This document shows positions 18,309-26,422 of a DNA stretch of 64,000 nucleotides, piece by piece. Below the pieces are notes generated by a model, which had not been told where the DNA came from, searched no databases, and was given only the letters and a program-made list of their open reading frames with translations. Source of the stretch: JBBECE01 sp964574935 (GTDB lineage: Bacteria; Pseudomonadota; Alphaproteobacteria; Rhizobiales; Devosiaceae); contig CAZNOZ010000003.1 in NCBI GenBank assembly GCA_964574935.1, positions 1-64,000 on the forward strand, given 5' to 3'. The position numbers and the translations under genes are program-made. How positions within the stretch are numbered: position 1 is the stretch's first letter; each line of letters starts with the position of its first letter.

Positions 18309-19306
18309 CGGATCGGCGGGGCGTAGAGAAGCCCGCCCTTGGTCCAAAGCGCGTTGAGGCCGCGCGCCATGCCGAGCGGCGAGGACGCCCCCAGATTGCG
18401 GTCGAAGACCTGTCCGTAGTTGCCGACGCCGGTGATGACGTTGCGGGCCCAGCTCGGGGTCAGTCCGAGCGCCGTGCCGAAATCGCCCTCGAGCCCCAGG
18501 AGCCGGCGGATGGCGGGATTGCGGGACTCGGCCATCTGATCGACATTCATCGAACTGACGCCGAGCTCCTCGGCGTTGATCATGGCGAAAAGGGTCCACA
18601 TCACGATGTTCCGCCACTGGTCATCGCCGGCCCGCACCACCGGGCCGATCGGCTCCTTGGAGAGGCGCTCGGGCAGGATCCGGTGGCCGGCGGGATCGCC
18701 GAGGGCGGCGCGGATCGCGAACAGACGCGTGGCGTTAGCGGTGACGACGTCGCACAGACCGGTCCGGTAGGCGGTGATCAGGTCGTCGTCGTCCTCGTAC
18801 AGGACCTCGGTGTAGCTGACCTGTCCGCCGAAGAAGAACCGGCGCATGTTGTCGGCGTGATCAGAGCCCTCGATGGTGCACACGGAGACATCGGCCAATT
18901 CGAGGGTCGAGACGATCCCGGCATTGGTGCGGATCATGAAGGCCTGGCCGTCGTGGAAGAAGCTGGCCACGTAGCGCACGCCGAAGTCAGTGTCCCGGCG
19001 CATCGTCCATGGCGCGTTGCGGGCCATGATGTCGATCTCGCCCGATTGCAGGGGGGCGAAGCGGCTCTTGCCGGTGAGCGAAATGAACTCGACGCGGTTG
19101 GGATCGCCGAAGATCGCGGCCGCGACGGCGCGGCACACATCGACGTCGAAGCCCGACCACAGCCCTTCCGCGGAGACCTGGGAGAAACCGGGCAGGTTTT
19201 CGGTCGATCCGCAGCGCACGAACCCGCGGGTCTTGACCGCATCGAGGGTCTGCGCCGAGGCGACGACCGGCCACAACGCAAACACCAGTACAAAAAGGAC
19301 GCGCAC
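18305..19306 (-). CDS. Divergent amino-acid ABC transporter substrate-binding protein (AapJ-like)
   Basis: Periplasmic solute-binding protein of the general amino acid (AapJ/BztA) class. 333 residues with a signal peptide (cleavage near VVASA-QT) and the family ending LYAPPIR. It is a paralogue of the next gene upstream (same strand, 145 bp apart) but more diverged: the AapJ signature TTTELN is replaced by GSDHADN. The start is GTG with a GAGGG site 9 bp upstream. Its own promoter (19372-19400) and a leader hairpin are visible. No aapQMP permease/ATPase genes lie beside it. Confidence 0.87.
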   Translation of the reverse strand: MRVLFVLVFALWPVVASAQTLDAVKTRGFVRCGSTENLPGFSQVSAEGLWSGFDVDVCRAVAAAIFGDPNRVEFISLTGKSRFAPLQSGEIDIMARNAPWTMRRDTDFGVRYVASFFHDGQAFMIRTNAGIVSTLELADVSVCTIEGSDHADNMRRFFFGGQVSYTEVLYEDDDDLITAYRTGLCDVVTANATRLFAIRAALGDPAGHRILPERLSKEPIGPVVRAGDDQWRNIVMWTLFAMINAEELGVSSMNVDQMAESRNPAIRRLLGLEGDFGTALGLTPSWARNVITGVGNYGQVFDRNLGASSPLGMARGLNALWTKGGLLYAPPIR

Positions 19307-19323
19307 TAAATCGGACCCTCGCC

Positions 19324-19348
19324 CCGGTCCGAGCGGGTTGCGGACCGG
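19324..19348 (-). promoter_or_regulatory. 8-bp stem-loop in leader of the AapJ-like gene
   Basis: CCGGTCCG (19324-19331) and CGGACCGG (19341-19348) form a perfect stem with a 9-nt loop, located between the promoter and the ribosome-binding GAGGG. It could modulate translation or mRNA stability. No known riboswitch is recognised. Confidence 0.45.
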
Positions 19349-19371
19349 TTTTTCCTCCTGACAGGAATCCT

Positions 19372-19400
19372 GATTCTCGGCAATTCGGTGGCAGGGTCAA
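19372..19400 (-). promoter_or_regulatory. Candidate sigma-70 promoter of the AapJ-like gene
   Basis: On the minus strand TTGACC (19395-19400), 17 bp, AGAATC (19372-19377), about 65 bp upstream of the GTG start. It suggests this paralogue is transcribed independently of the upstream copy. Confidence 0.5.
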
Positions 19401-19451
19401 GACAACCGCGGCGCAGGTGCGGCGGAATGTCCATCGTCGGGAGGCGGCCCA

Positions 19452-20468
19452 CTAGCGGATGGGCGGGGCGTACTGGATGCCCCCGCGCGTCCATAACTCG
19501 TTGATGCCGCGGGCGATTCCGATCGGGGTCTGAAGCCCCACATGGCGCGCGTAGATTTCGCCATAGTTGCCGACATGCTTGATGATCCGGAAGGCCCAGT
19601 CCGGCGTCAGCCCGATCGGGGAACCGAAATCGGCATCGACGCCGAGCAGCCGTTTGACCGCCGGGCTGTCGGAAACCAGCATGTCGTCGACATTGAGCTG
19701 GTTGACCCCGAGTTCCTCGGCGTCGAGCAGCGCAAAATAGGTCCAGCGGGCGATCGAGAACCATTTTTCATCGCCCTGGCGGACGGCGGGGCCCAGCGGC
19801 TCCTTCGAGATGATCTCCGGCAGGATGATATGGGCGTCCGGATCGGCGAGCCGCTGGCGCTCGGAGGCGAGGGCCGAGGTGTCGGAGGAATAGGCGTCGC
19901 ACCGTCCGTCCTCATAGGCCTTGACCACCTCGGCCTGCTCGCCAAACAGAACGGGATTGAATTCGAGTGAGTTGGCGGAGAAGAAGTCCGCCGCGTTGAG
20001 CTCGGTGGTGGTGTCGGATTCGATGCAGATGTTGGCCCCGCCCAGCTCGAGCGCCGAGCTGTAGCCGTCGTCGGCGCGGACCATGAAGCCTTGCGCGTCG
20101 TAGAACATCACGCCGGCGAAGTTGATGCCCAGCTGGGTGTCGCGCCCCATCGTCCAAGTGGTGGTGCGCGAGAGCACATCGACGACGCCGGAGGTCAGGG
20201 CGTCGAACCGTTCGCCGGTGGTCAGGGGGGTGAAGCGAACCGCGTCGGGATCGTCGAAAATGGCGGCGGCCATGGCGCGGCAGTAGTCGACTTCGAGACC
20301 CGTCCAGTTGCCATCGGCGTCCTGGGCGGAAAAGCCGGCGGCGCCGGCCGCAACCCCGCAATCGAGATATCCCTTGTCGCGGACGTCCTGCAGCGTGTCG
20401 GCCTGCGCCGACAGGGCGGTCATGGCGGTGAAAAAGGCAATTGTGAACGCGGGGACCCGTCGGTTCAT
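19452..20468 (-). CDS. aapJ: General L-amino acid ABC transporter substrate-binding protein
   Basis: Periplasmic binding protein for broad-range amino acid uptake. 338 residues with a signal peptide (cleavage near LSAQA-DT). Conserved AapJ blocks include VLSRTTTWTMGRDTQLG, ESDTTTELNAADFF, LPEIISKEPLGPAVRQGDEKWF and the ending IQYAPPIR. The start is the ATG of MNRRVPAF. In Rhizobium metC is the neighbour of aapJQMP; here metC is divergent and only two aapJ-like genes follow, so the membrane and ATPase partners must be elsewhere or lost. Confidence 0.9.
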   Translation of the reverse strand: MNRRVPAFTIAFFTAMTALSAQADTLQDVRDKGYLDCGVAAGAAGFSAQDADGNWTGLEVDYCRAMAAAIFDDPDAVRFTPLTTGERFDALTSGVVDVLSRTTTWTMGRDTQLGINFAGVMFYDAQGFMVRADDGYSSALELGGANICIESDTTTELNAADFFSANSLEFNPVLFGEQAEVVKAYEDGRCDAYSSDTSALASERQRLADPDAHIILPEIISKEPLGPAVRQGDEKWFSIARWTYFALLDAEELGVNQLNVDDMLVSDSPAVKRLLGVDADFGSPIGLTPDWAFRIIKHVGNYGEIYARHVGLQTPIGIARGINELWTRGGIQYAPPIR

Positions 20469-20676
20469 GGCGTTGCGTTTGCGCCCCAATCTTGTTGTCA
20501 TTGCGGTCGGGTGCGGCGTGGCCCCGGCGCCGATCCGAATCGCGACCAGCAGCGAACGGTCGCGACAGGCCACATCGAAGGACACCCGACGCGTTCGGTC
20601 AAGCGTCCGGCCTGAACTCGATGGGCACGGGGGCCCCGGGCGCGGTCGGCGCGGGACGATTTGGGGGGCCTGGAAG

Positions 20677-21855
20677 ATGAGCGAGAAGAAGAGCGGCAAG
20701 CGACGCGCCGCAGAGACCATCCTGACCCATGGCGGGCGGGACCCGAAGGATCAGTACGGGTTCGTCAATCCGCCCGTGGTTCGCGGTTCGACGGTGGTCT
20801 TCGAGACCCTGGACGAACTCGAGCATGGCGGAACGCGGTACCGCTACGGTCGCCATGGCAACCCGACCACCGACGCGGTGGCCGCGATCGTGGGCGAACT
20901 GGAAGGGGCCGCGGCGACGGTGGTTGCGCCGTCCGGGCTGGCGGCCATCTCGCTGGCGCTGCTGTCGTGCCTGAAGACCGGCGACGACGTGCTGGTGACC
21001 GACAGCGCCTATGACCCCACCCGGTATTTCTGCACACATGCGCTGGCCGAGCACGGGGTGACGGCGCGGTTCTACGATCCGCGCATCGGGGCCGGCATCG
21101 GCGCGCTGATCGCCGAGAACACAAAGGCGATCCTGATGGAGAGCCCCGGCTCGCTGACCTTCGAGGTCCAGGATCTGCAGGCCATCCGGTCGGCGGCGGG
21201 GGCGGACATCGCCATCATCTTCGACAACAGCTGGGCGACGCCCCTGTTCCACAACCCGCTGGCGCTGGGGGCCGACATCGTCGTGCACACCGGCACCAAG
21301 ATGTTCTCGGGGCACTCGGATGTGTTTATCGGCACCATCTCAACGACCGCTGAACGGGCCGAGGCGGTGCGCCGAACCGCGCGGGCCTATGGCAACCATG
21401 TCTCCCCGGACGACGCCTATCTCGTTGCCAGCGGGTTGCGGACGCTGGCCGTCAGGATGCAGGCCCATCAGGCGCGCGCCCTCGACCTCGCGCGGTGGCT
21501 CGCCGGGCAGGACGGCGTGCGGCGGGTGCTCCACCCTGCCCTGCCGGATCATCCGGACCACGCGGTGTTCGGGCGCGATTTTTCCGGCTCGGGGAGCCTG
21601 TTCGGGTTTGTCCTCGACCCGGCGCCGCGGGCCGCGATCGCGGCGATGATGGACAACATGGAGCTGTTCGCGATGGGTTATTCCTGGGGCGGTTATGAGA
21701 GCCTGCTGCTGCCGGCCGACCCGACCCGCGTCCGGACCGCGGTCCCGTGGACCGAACAGGGCAACCTCTTCCGGCTGCATGCCGGCTTCGAGGATGTCGA
21801 CGACCTCAAGGCGGACCTCGACGCCGGTCTGGCGCGCTACCGGGCGGTGCGCTGA
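20677..21855 (+). CDS. metC: Cystathionine beta-lyase
   Basis: PLP enzyme that cleaves cystathionine to homocysteine in methionine synthesis. 392 residues of the Cys/Met metabolism family: RYGRHGNPTTDA near the start, PSGLAAI, FDNSWATPLF, and the PLP lysine in HTGTKMFSGHSD (Lys about 208). The ATG follows GGGGGGCCTGGAAG. It is divergent from aapJ (208-bp spacer) and its 3' end overlaps the convergent PAP2 gene by 19 bp. Confidence 0.92.
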   Translation: MSEKKSGKRRAAETILTHGGRDPKDQYGFVNPPVVRGSTVVFETLDELEHGGTRYRYGRHGNPTTDAVAAIVGELEGAAATVVAPSGLAAISLALLSCLKTGDDVLVTDSAYDPTRYFCTHALAEHGVTARFYDPRIGAGIGALIAENTKAILMESPGSLTFEVQDLQAIRSAAGADIAIIFDNSWATPLFHNPLALGADIVVHTGTKMFSGHSDVFIGTISTTAERAEAVRRTARAYGNHVSPDDAYLVASGLRTLAVRMQAHQARALDLARWLAGQDGVRRVLHPALPDHPDHAVFGRDFSGSGSLFGFVLDPAPRAAIAAMMDNMELFAMGYSWGGYESLLLPADPTRVRTAVPWTEQGNLFRLHAGFEDVDDLKADLDAGLARYRAVR

Positions 21856-22610
21856 ACGGGCTTCCGCCACAGTCGACGGACGGGCGCCGCAAACCGATTG
21901 CGCAGGCGCCCTTCGCGCCGTTCGAGCACCCGACGCCGTGCCGCAAACCAGTCGCGCACCCAGATGGCGCCCAGGGTGCCGAGCAGGCCGCCCGCGATGG
22001 CATCGGACAGGTAGTGATCGCCAACCACGACGCGCGAGAGGGCGATCAGAAAGGCGAGCACGAAGACCACCCCCCATGTCCGGCCGAACAGCGCCACCAT
22101 GGCGACGGCGAACGCGAAGGACGTGGTCGCGTGACCGGAGGGCAGGCTTTGCAGCGAGGCGTTGAGCGGCTGCACCGGATCGAACCAGAGTGTGCCGAGC
22201 TCGTCGAGGCGCCAGGGACGCGCGCGGCCGATGAGCCGCTTGAGCACGGCGCTGGCGAGCCCGGGCAAGCCCACGGTCAAGAAAACGAAGCCCGACATGG
22301 CGCCGACGGATCGCGCCGCCCAACGCGCCCAGAATCGCGGTTTGGCGAACCAGACCGCCCTCATGGCGGCCCAGAGCAAGAGCGCGGGAACGAGCACCCA
22401 GGCGGCTTCGCCCCATTGCGTGAGCCAGGCGAAGAAGGCCCGTTCCGCCGGCGGCCAAGCGGTCAGTGCGCGGGTGACCGGCGCGTCGATAAGCGCCGCG
22501 ATGAGGAGGAAGCCGACGAGCGCGCCGGCAATCCAGGCGGCACCGTGCCAACGGCCGGGCTTTGCTGCGCCCGCCGGCTCCGACGCGTCGTTCGAGGTCC
22601 GCACTTGCAT
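21837..22610 (-). CDS. PAP2-family membrane lipid phosphatase
   Basis: Integral membrane phosphatase, probably acting on undecaprenyl-pyrophosphate, phosphatidate or LPS-linked phosphate. The three family motifs are complete: KRLIGRARP (KX6RP), LPSGHATTS (PSGH), and SRVVVGDHYLSD (SRX5HX3D). About six helices in 257 residues. The Arg-rich C-terminal tail overlaps the metC 3' end. Substrate cannot be inferred. Confidence 0.88.
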   Translation of the reverse strand: MQVRTSNDASEPAGAAKPGRWHGAAWIAGALVGFLLIAALIDAPVTRALTAWPPAERAFFAWLTQWGEAAWVLVPALLLWAAMRAVWFAKPRFWARWAARSVGAMSGFVFLTVGLPGLASAVLKRLIGRARPWRLDELGTLWFDPVQPLNASLQSLPSGHATTSFAFAVAMVALFGRTWGVVFVLAFLIALSRVVVGDHYLSDAIAGGLLGTLGAIWVRDWFAARRRVLERREGRLRNRFAAPVRRLWRKPVQRTAR

Positions 22611-22711
22611 GTTGCGCCTTTGATTTCAGCGGCTTGCGCGGGCGTTTCGCGGGCGAGTATCACGGCTTGCCGCTCCCAACAAGAATGTGTAAGCCGAGTC
22701 GCGTTCGCCGC

Positions 22712-22788
22712 CGGAGCATAGCTCAGCCTGGTAGAGCACTGGTTTTGGGAACCAGAGGTCGCAAGTTCGAATCTTGCTGCTCCGACCA
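22712..22788 (+). tRNA. tRNA-Pro (anticodon TGG)
   Basis: 77-nt cloverleaf: acceptor CGGAGCA/TGCTCCG, discriminator A, encoded CCA; anticodon arm CTGGT-TTTGGGA-ACCAG (anticodon TGG); T-arm GCAAGTTCGAATCTTGC. It lies 27 bp upstream of bacterioferritin. Confidence 0.96.
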
Positions 22789-22815
22789 GCCTCGGTAACC
22801 TGGGAGCGTTTGATC

Positions 22816-23298
22816 ATGAAAGGCAAGAAGGCCGTACTCGACCTGCTGCAGCAAGCGGTGACGATGGAATTCACTGCCGTGCACCAGTATTTGCTCCACG
22901 CCCATGTCCTGGCGGACTGGGGATTGGGCAAGCTGGCCGACAAGATGCGTGAGGAGCTGCAGGAGGAACTCGGGCATGTCGACCGGTTCATGCAACGCAT
23001 GGTGTTTCTCGAACGGGTGCCGGACGTCAGGGCAATCGGTGAAATCAAGCCGGCGGGGTCGCTGCGTGAGATGTTCGAAGCCGACCTTGCGGACGAGATC
23101 GAAGCGCGGCGCTTCTACACGGAGGCCGCGGGGAAGGCCGAGGCGGTGGGTGACCTCGGCTCGCGAGACCTGTTCGCTTCCATCCTGGGGGACGAGGAAG
23201 GGCATATCGGCTGGCTGGAATCGCAGATCGGCATGCTCGACCGACTCGGCGAGGCGGGCATGAGTCAGCTCTATGCGGGTGACGCGACAGCGCAATGA
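22816..23298 (+). CDS. bfr: Bacterioferritin subunit lacking the heme-ligand methionine
   Basis: Iron-storage protein that oxidises Fe(II) and stores it in a 24-mer shell. The 160 residues align without gaps with E. coli Bfr numbering; the ferroxidase ligands E18, E51, H54, E94, E127 and H130 are all present. Position 52, the Met that coordinates heme between subunits, is Leu here (QEELGHVD). It may be the heme-free subunit type that forms mixed shells with a heme-binding partner, as in organisms with paired Bfr subunits; no second bfr or ferredoxin gene is beside it. The start is the ATG of MKGKKAVLD. Confidence 0.9.
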   Translation: MKGKKAVLDLLQQAVTMEFTAVHQYLLHAHVLADWGLGKLADKMREELQEELGHVDRFMQRMVFLERVPDVRAIGEIKPAGSLREMFEADLADEIEARRFYTEAAGKAEAVGDLGSRDLFASILGDEEGHIGWLESQIGMLDRLGEAGMSQLYAGDATAQ

Positions 23299-23326
23299 CC
23301 TCCGCCGAAGATCGAATGGGTAGACG

Positions 23327-23632
23327 ATGACAGCGAGAATATTCAAGCCGGCGAAAACCGCCATGCAGTCCGGCCACGGCGGCACCAAGCAATGGTTGCT
23401 CGTTTTCGAGCCGGATTCGCCGCGCCGCGCCGAGCCATTGATGGGCTACACCTCCTCGGCCGACACAAAAAGCCAGGTCCGGCTCAGATTCGACACGCGG
23501 GAGGACGCGGAGGCCTACGCCAGGCGCAACTCCATCGACTACCGCGTCGAGGAGCCGCACGAGCCGACGGTGAAGCGCGCCGCCTACGCCGACAACTTTC
23601 GGGTCGACCGCAAGAGCCCCTGGACGCACTGA
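23327..23632 (+). CDS. ETC complex I accessory subunit (NDUFS4-like)
   Basis: 101-residue protein of the ETC_C1_NDUFA4/NDUFS4 family, a peripheral subunit of alphaproteobacterial NADH:ubiquinone oxidoreductase. Diagnostic blocks: RIFKPAKTAMQSG near the start, WLLVFEPDSPRRAEPLMGY, and YADNFRVDRKSPWTH at the end. It is encoded away from the main nuo operon, as is typical. It follows bfr by 28 bp and precedes tRNA-Arg. Confidence 0.92.
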   Translation: MTARIFKPAKTAMQSGHGGTKQWLLVFEPDSPRRAEPLMGYTSSADTKSQVRLRFDTREDAEAYARRNSIDYRVEEPHEPTVKRAAYADNFRVDRKSPWTH

Positions 23633-23705
23633 GGCGCTTCGGGCGCACCGAGGGCCGGGCGGGCGCCTGACACGGGGGGCAAATCGCGATATGAGACCGG
23701 CCGAC

Positions 23706-23782
23706 GGCCCCGTAGCTCAGCTGGATAGAGCAGTAGCCTTCTAAGCTATTGGTCGCAGGTTCGACTCCTGCCGGGGTCGCCA
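23706..23782 (+). tRNA. tRNA-Arg (anticodon TCT)
   Basis: 77-nt cloverleaf: acceptor GGCCCCG/CGGGGTC (one G-T pair), discriminator G, encoded CCA; anticodon arm GTAGC-CTTCTAA-GCTAT (anticodon TCT); T-arm GCAGGTTCGACTCCTGC. It reads rare AGA codons in this GC-rich genome. Confidence 0.95.
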
Positions 23783-23905
23783 GCTCCCCTCGTGCCCTGC
23801 GGAGCGGGGTTGCGGATTCGCTTCGAATCGCCGCGTCATGGCTGGCCATTTGTCGCGGCCGCGCTGATTTTCGGCGGCCGGCTGCTCCGCTAAGATGCGC
23901 CCGAA

Positions 23906-24550
23906 ATGATCGCCTCGTTCACCAACAACTTCATCTTCCTGAAGACCGCCAAGACCGCCAGCACGAGCGCGGAGATCGTGCTCAGCTCGTGGTGTGCGCA
24001 CCCCGACATCGTGACGGGGCTGTCCCCCGATGAGGAAGCAGCGCGCATCAGGCTCGGCGGCAGGGCGATGAACGAGTTCGACGAAACGGGCAAGCGGATC
24101 TTCTTCCAGCATATGAGCGCGCACCTCATTCGCGACCGGCTGCCGGAGTTGTGGGACAAGGCCTACAAGATCGCGGTCGAGCGCCACCCCTACGAACGCG
24201 CCGTGTCCCTGGCCTATTGGCGGGCCTACAAGTGGATCGGATTTCCGCCGCGCCGCTTCAGGGGTCACCTGCGGCGGGTGATCGAGAAGGGACGGTTCTG
24301 CAACGACCGGTTCTACAAGATCGACGGCGAGATCGTGGCCGACGAGGTCATTCTCTACGAGGACCTGTGGCCCCGGATCGCGGAGCTTGCCAGGCAATGG
24401 GGCAAGCCGATGCCCGCCGCCATCCCGAACGCGAAGAGCAGTCAGCGCCGCGACCGGCGTCCCGCCGCCGAGATTCTGAGCGAGGAACAAAAAGCGGCGA
24501 TCCGCGAGTTGGCCGCCTGGGAGTTCGACACTTTCGGCTTCGCGCCCTGA
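23906..24550 (+). CDS. Sulfotransferase family protein (Sulfotransfer_2-like)
   Basis: Predicted PAPS-dependent sulfotransferase of 214 residues. The 5'-phosphosulfate loop appears as FLKTAKTASTSAE (residues 11-23) and the 3'-phosphate motif as ERHPYERAVSLAY (about 92-104), in the order seen in the carbohydrate sulfotransferase-type family. No signal peptide or membrane segment, so it would act in the cytoplasm. It stands alone between tRNA-Arg and the convergent DUF192 gene. Acceptor unknown; a surface polysaccharide or lipid is a guess. PAPS could come from the nearby cysDNC genes. Confidence 0.72.
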   Translation: MIASFTNNFIFLKTAKTASTSAEIVLSSWCAHPDIVTGLSPDEEAARIRLGGRAMNEFDETGKRIFFQHMSAHLIRDRLPELWDKAYKIAVERHPYERAVSLAYWRAYKWIGFPPRRFRGHLRRVIEKGRFCNDRFYKIDGEIVADEVILYEDLWPRIAELARQWGKPMPAAIPNAKSSQRRDRRPAAEILSEEQKAAIRELAAWEFDTFGFAP

Positions 24551-24608
24551 GGCGCGTTTCTGCCTGCGGCGGCCGGCCGGGGGCCGGGTCAACCGAAACG
24601 CCGGCGGC

Positions 24609-25073
24609 CTATTTCTCGACCCTAGGGTGCTCCATTCGGTCGCCGACCGCCAGCGAGATTTCGGCGGCGCGGCCGCCGGCGATCTCCAGCACGAACCGCA
24701 CGGGGGCGCCGGAGGGAATGGCAGTGACGTCCATCGGGCGGGCGTTGGCGTGGATCGAGCGCACGGTGCCGTCGGCGGCGATGAAGACCATGTCGAGGGG
24801 GATGAGCGTATTCTGCATCCAGAAGCTCACCGGCCGCTCGTCGAAGAAATCGAACAGCATGCCGGCGTCGTCGGCCATCTCGGTGCGGAACATCAGCCCC
24901 CGGGTGCGCGTTTCGTCGGTGTCGGCAATCTCGACATTGAAGCGATGCGCGCCGGTCGCCGTGTGCAGCACCGCCACCGTTTCGCCGGCGATGAGATCGC
25001 AGGCGGCGAGCGCCACCAGCAGCAGCGGGGCCAGCGCCCGCCTGAGATGGGGGGCGAACAGGACCGATGGCAT
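24609..25073 (-). CDS. DUF192 family lipoprotein
   Basis: 154-residue protein with a lipoprotein-like signal (LLLVALAAC, Cys about residue 25) followed by the DUF192 domain: TRTRGLMFRTEM, GMLFDFFDERPVSFWMQNTLIPLDMVFI and the final VGDRMEH. The family is widespread and of unknown biochemical role. I use the ATG of MPSVLFAPH rather than a TTG 9 bp upstream. It follows the cold-shock gene by 17 bp on the same strand, a pairing conserved in Rhizobiales. Confidence 0.85.
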   Translation of the reverse strand: MPSVLFAPHLRRALAPLLLVALAACDLIAGETVAVLHTATGAHRFNVEIADTDETRTRGLMFRTEMADDAGMLFDFFDERPVSFWMQNTLIPLDMVFIAADGTVRSIHANARPMDVTAIPSGAPVRFVLEIAGGRAAEISLAVGDRMEHPRVEK

Positions 25074-25090
25074 CGGCTGCAACTACGCGG

Positions 25091-25726
25091 TCAGTGGGAC
25101 GAGGGGCCTTCGCCCCAGCCTTCGGGGCGGATCTCGGCGGCCATCAGGCCCTTGGGGCCTTTTCCGTAGCGGGCCAGCACGTGCTGGCCGGGGCGCAGCT
25201 CGGTGAGCCCGTAGCGGCGCAGGGTTTCCATGTGCACGAAAACGTCCGGGTGCCCCTCCCCGGCCGACAGGAAGCCGAAACCCCTGACGCGGTTGAACCA
25301 CTTGACCTCCAGCAGCTCGAGCTTGGAGGTCGGCTCGATCATCACATGGGTGCGCGGCGGCGGCATCTGCGAGGGATGCTTGCCGGTCGATTCGTCCATC
25401 GACAGGATGCGGAAGGCCTGTAGCCCGCCGGGCCGGGACAGGGCCTCGCAGGACACCCGGGCGCCCTCATAGGCGGTCTGGAACCCGTCGCGTCTGAGAC
25501 AGGTCACGTGCACGAGAACGTCGGGAAGCCCGTTGTCGGGGACGATGAAGCCGAAGCCCTTGGCGACGTCGAACCACTTGATGTGGCCGGTGATCTCGAT
25601 GACGTCGGGGGGGCCTTCCAACTGAGGTTGCGAATCGACCGTCTGGTCAGGTGTGTTGGATCCTTCGTCAGCCGACCCTACACCCGCCTGGTCAAGATTG
25701 GTCGTGAGCTTGGCCCCCATAGTCAT
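25091..25726 (-). CDS. Double cold-shock-domain protein
   Basis: 211-residue nucleic-acid-binding protein with two cold-shock domains (about 40-110 and 135-205). RNP1-like motifs read KGFGFIVPD in the first and RGFGFLSAG in the second, each followed by a DVLVHV/DVFVHM RNP2-like motif. The N-terminal ~40 residues are acidic and disordered. Start ATG after an AGAAGG site; a second ATG two codons on is possible. Two-domain forms of this size are typical of alphaproteobacteria. It heads a two-gene unit with DUF192. Confidence 0.9.
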   Translation of the reverse strand: MTMGAKLTTNLDQAGVGSADEGSNTPDQTVDSQPQLEGPPDVIEITGHIKWFDVAKGFGFIVPDNGLPDVLVHVTCLRRDGFQTAYEGARVSCEALSRPGGLQAFRILSMDESTGKHPSQMPPPRTHVMIEPTSKLELLEVKWFNRVRGFGFLSAGEGHPDVFVHMETLRRYGLTELRPGQHVLARYGKGPKGLMAAEIRPEGWGEGPSSH

Positions 25727-25987
25727 CACGCCTTCTTAACGCCTACGCACCAGCCCGCCAGACAGGTACGCAACCCCTCAAACAGTCGGGGCAGTGTGGC
25801 TGATTCAGGCGCACAAGTTAAGCGAAATGGTCTGGCTTGTGAATCCCCGCCGGGCCGTTCCGGCACCCGAGCGGAGAACCGGTTGGGGCTCAGGCGGTTG
25901 CGCGCGGACGGCCGCCCTGCCAATGTCCACAAGCACGAAATCGACCCGTCGGCGGCGCCGGACTGGTCCGGATCAGGGAGAAATGAG

Positions 25988-26407
25988 ATGCACTATCTGC
26001 ACACCATGGTGCGGGTGACGGACGTCGACGAGAGCCTCAAATTCTACTGTCAGGGTCTGGGGCTCGAGGAGGTCCGCAGGAGCGAAAACGAAGCGGGCAG
26101 ATATACTTTGATCTTTTTGAGGGCCCCCGGCGACGAGGGCGGCGAAGTGGAGCTGACCTACAACTGGGACCCGGAGGACTACGCCGGCGGACGCAATTTC
26201 GGGCACCTCGCCTATCGCGTCGACAACATCTACGCGCTGTGCCAGCACCTGATGGATATGGGGGTGACGATCAACCGTCCGCCCCGCGACGGACACATGG
26301 CATTCGTCAGATCGCCGGACAAGATTTCCATCGAACTGTTGCAAAAGGGCGACCCTTTGCCGCCTCAAGAACCGTGGGCATCGATGGAGAACACCGGCGC
26401 CTGGTGA
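25988..26407 (+). CDS. gloA: Lactoylglutathione lyase (glyoxalase I)
   Basis: Converts the methylglyoxal-glutathione hemithioacetal to S-lactoylglutathione. 139 residues; the four metal ligands fall at H5, E55 (VELTYNWD), H73 (FGHLAYRV) and E116 (ISIELLQ), matching the short Ni-type bacterial enzymes. The start is the ATG of MHYLHTMVRV, preceded by AGGGAG. It is divergent from the cold-shock gene and convergent with the CPBP protease (15 bp between stops). Confidence 0.94.
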   Translation: MHYLHTMVRVTDVDESLKFYCQGLGLEEVRRSENEAGRYTLIFLRAPGDEGGEVELTYNWDPEDYAGGRNFGHLAYRVDNIYALCQHLMDMGVTINRPPRDGHMAFVRSPDKISIELLQKGDPLPPQEPWASMENTGAW

Positions 26408-26422
26408 GGGGCCGGGGTCCGC

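Noticed and set aside
21837..21855. Frameshift in metC or the PAP2 gene
   Set aside because: Both proteins are full length with complete motifs; the overlap is only of the two 3' ends.
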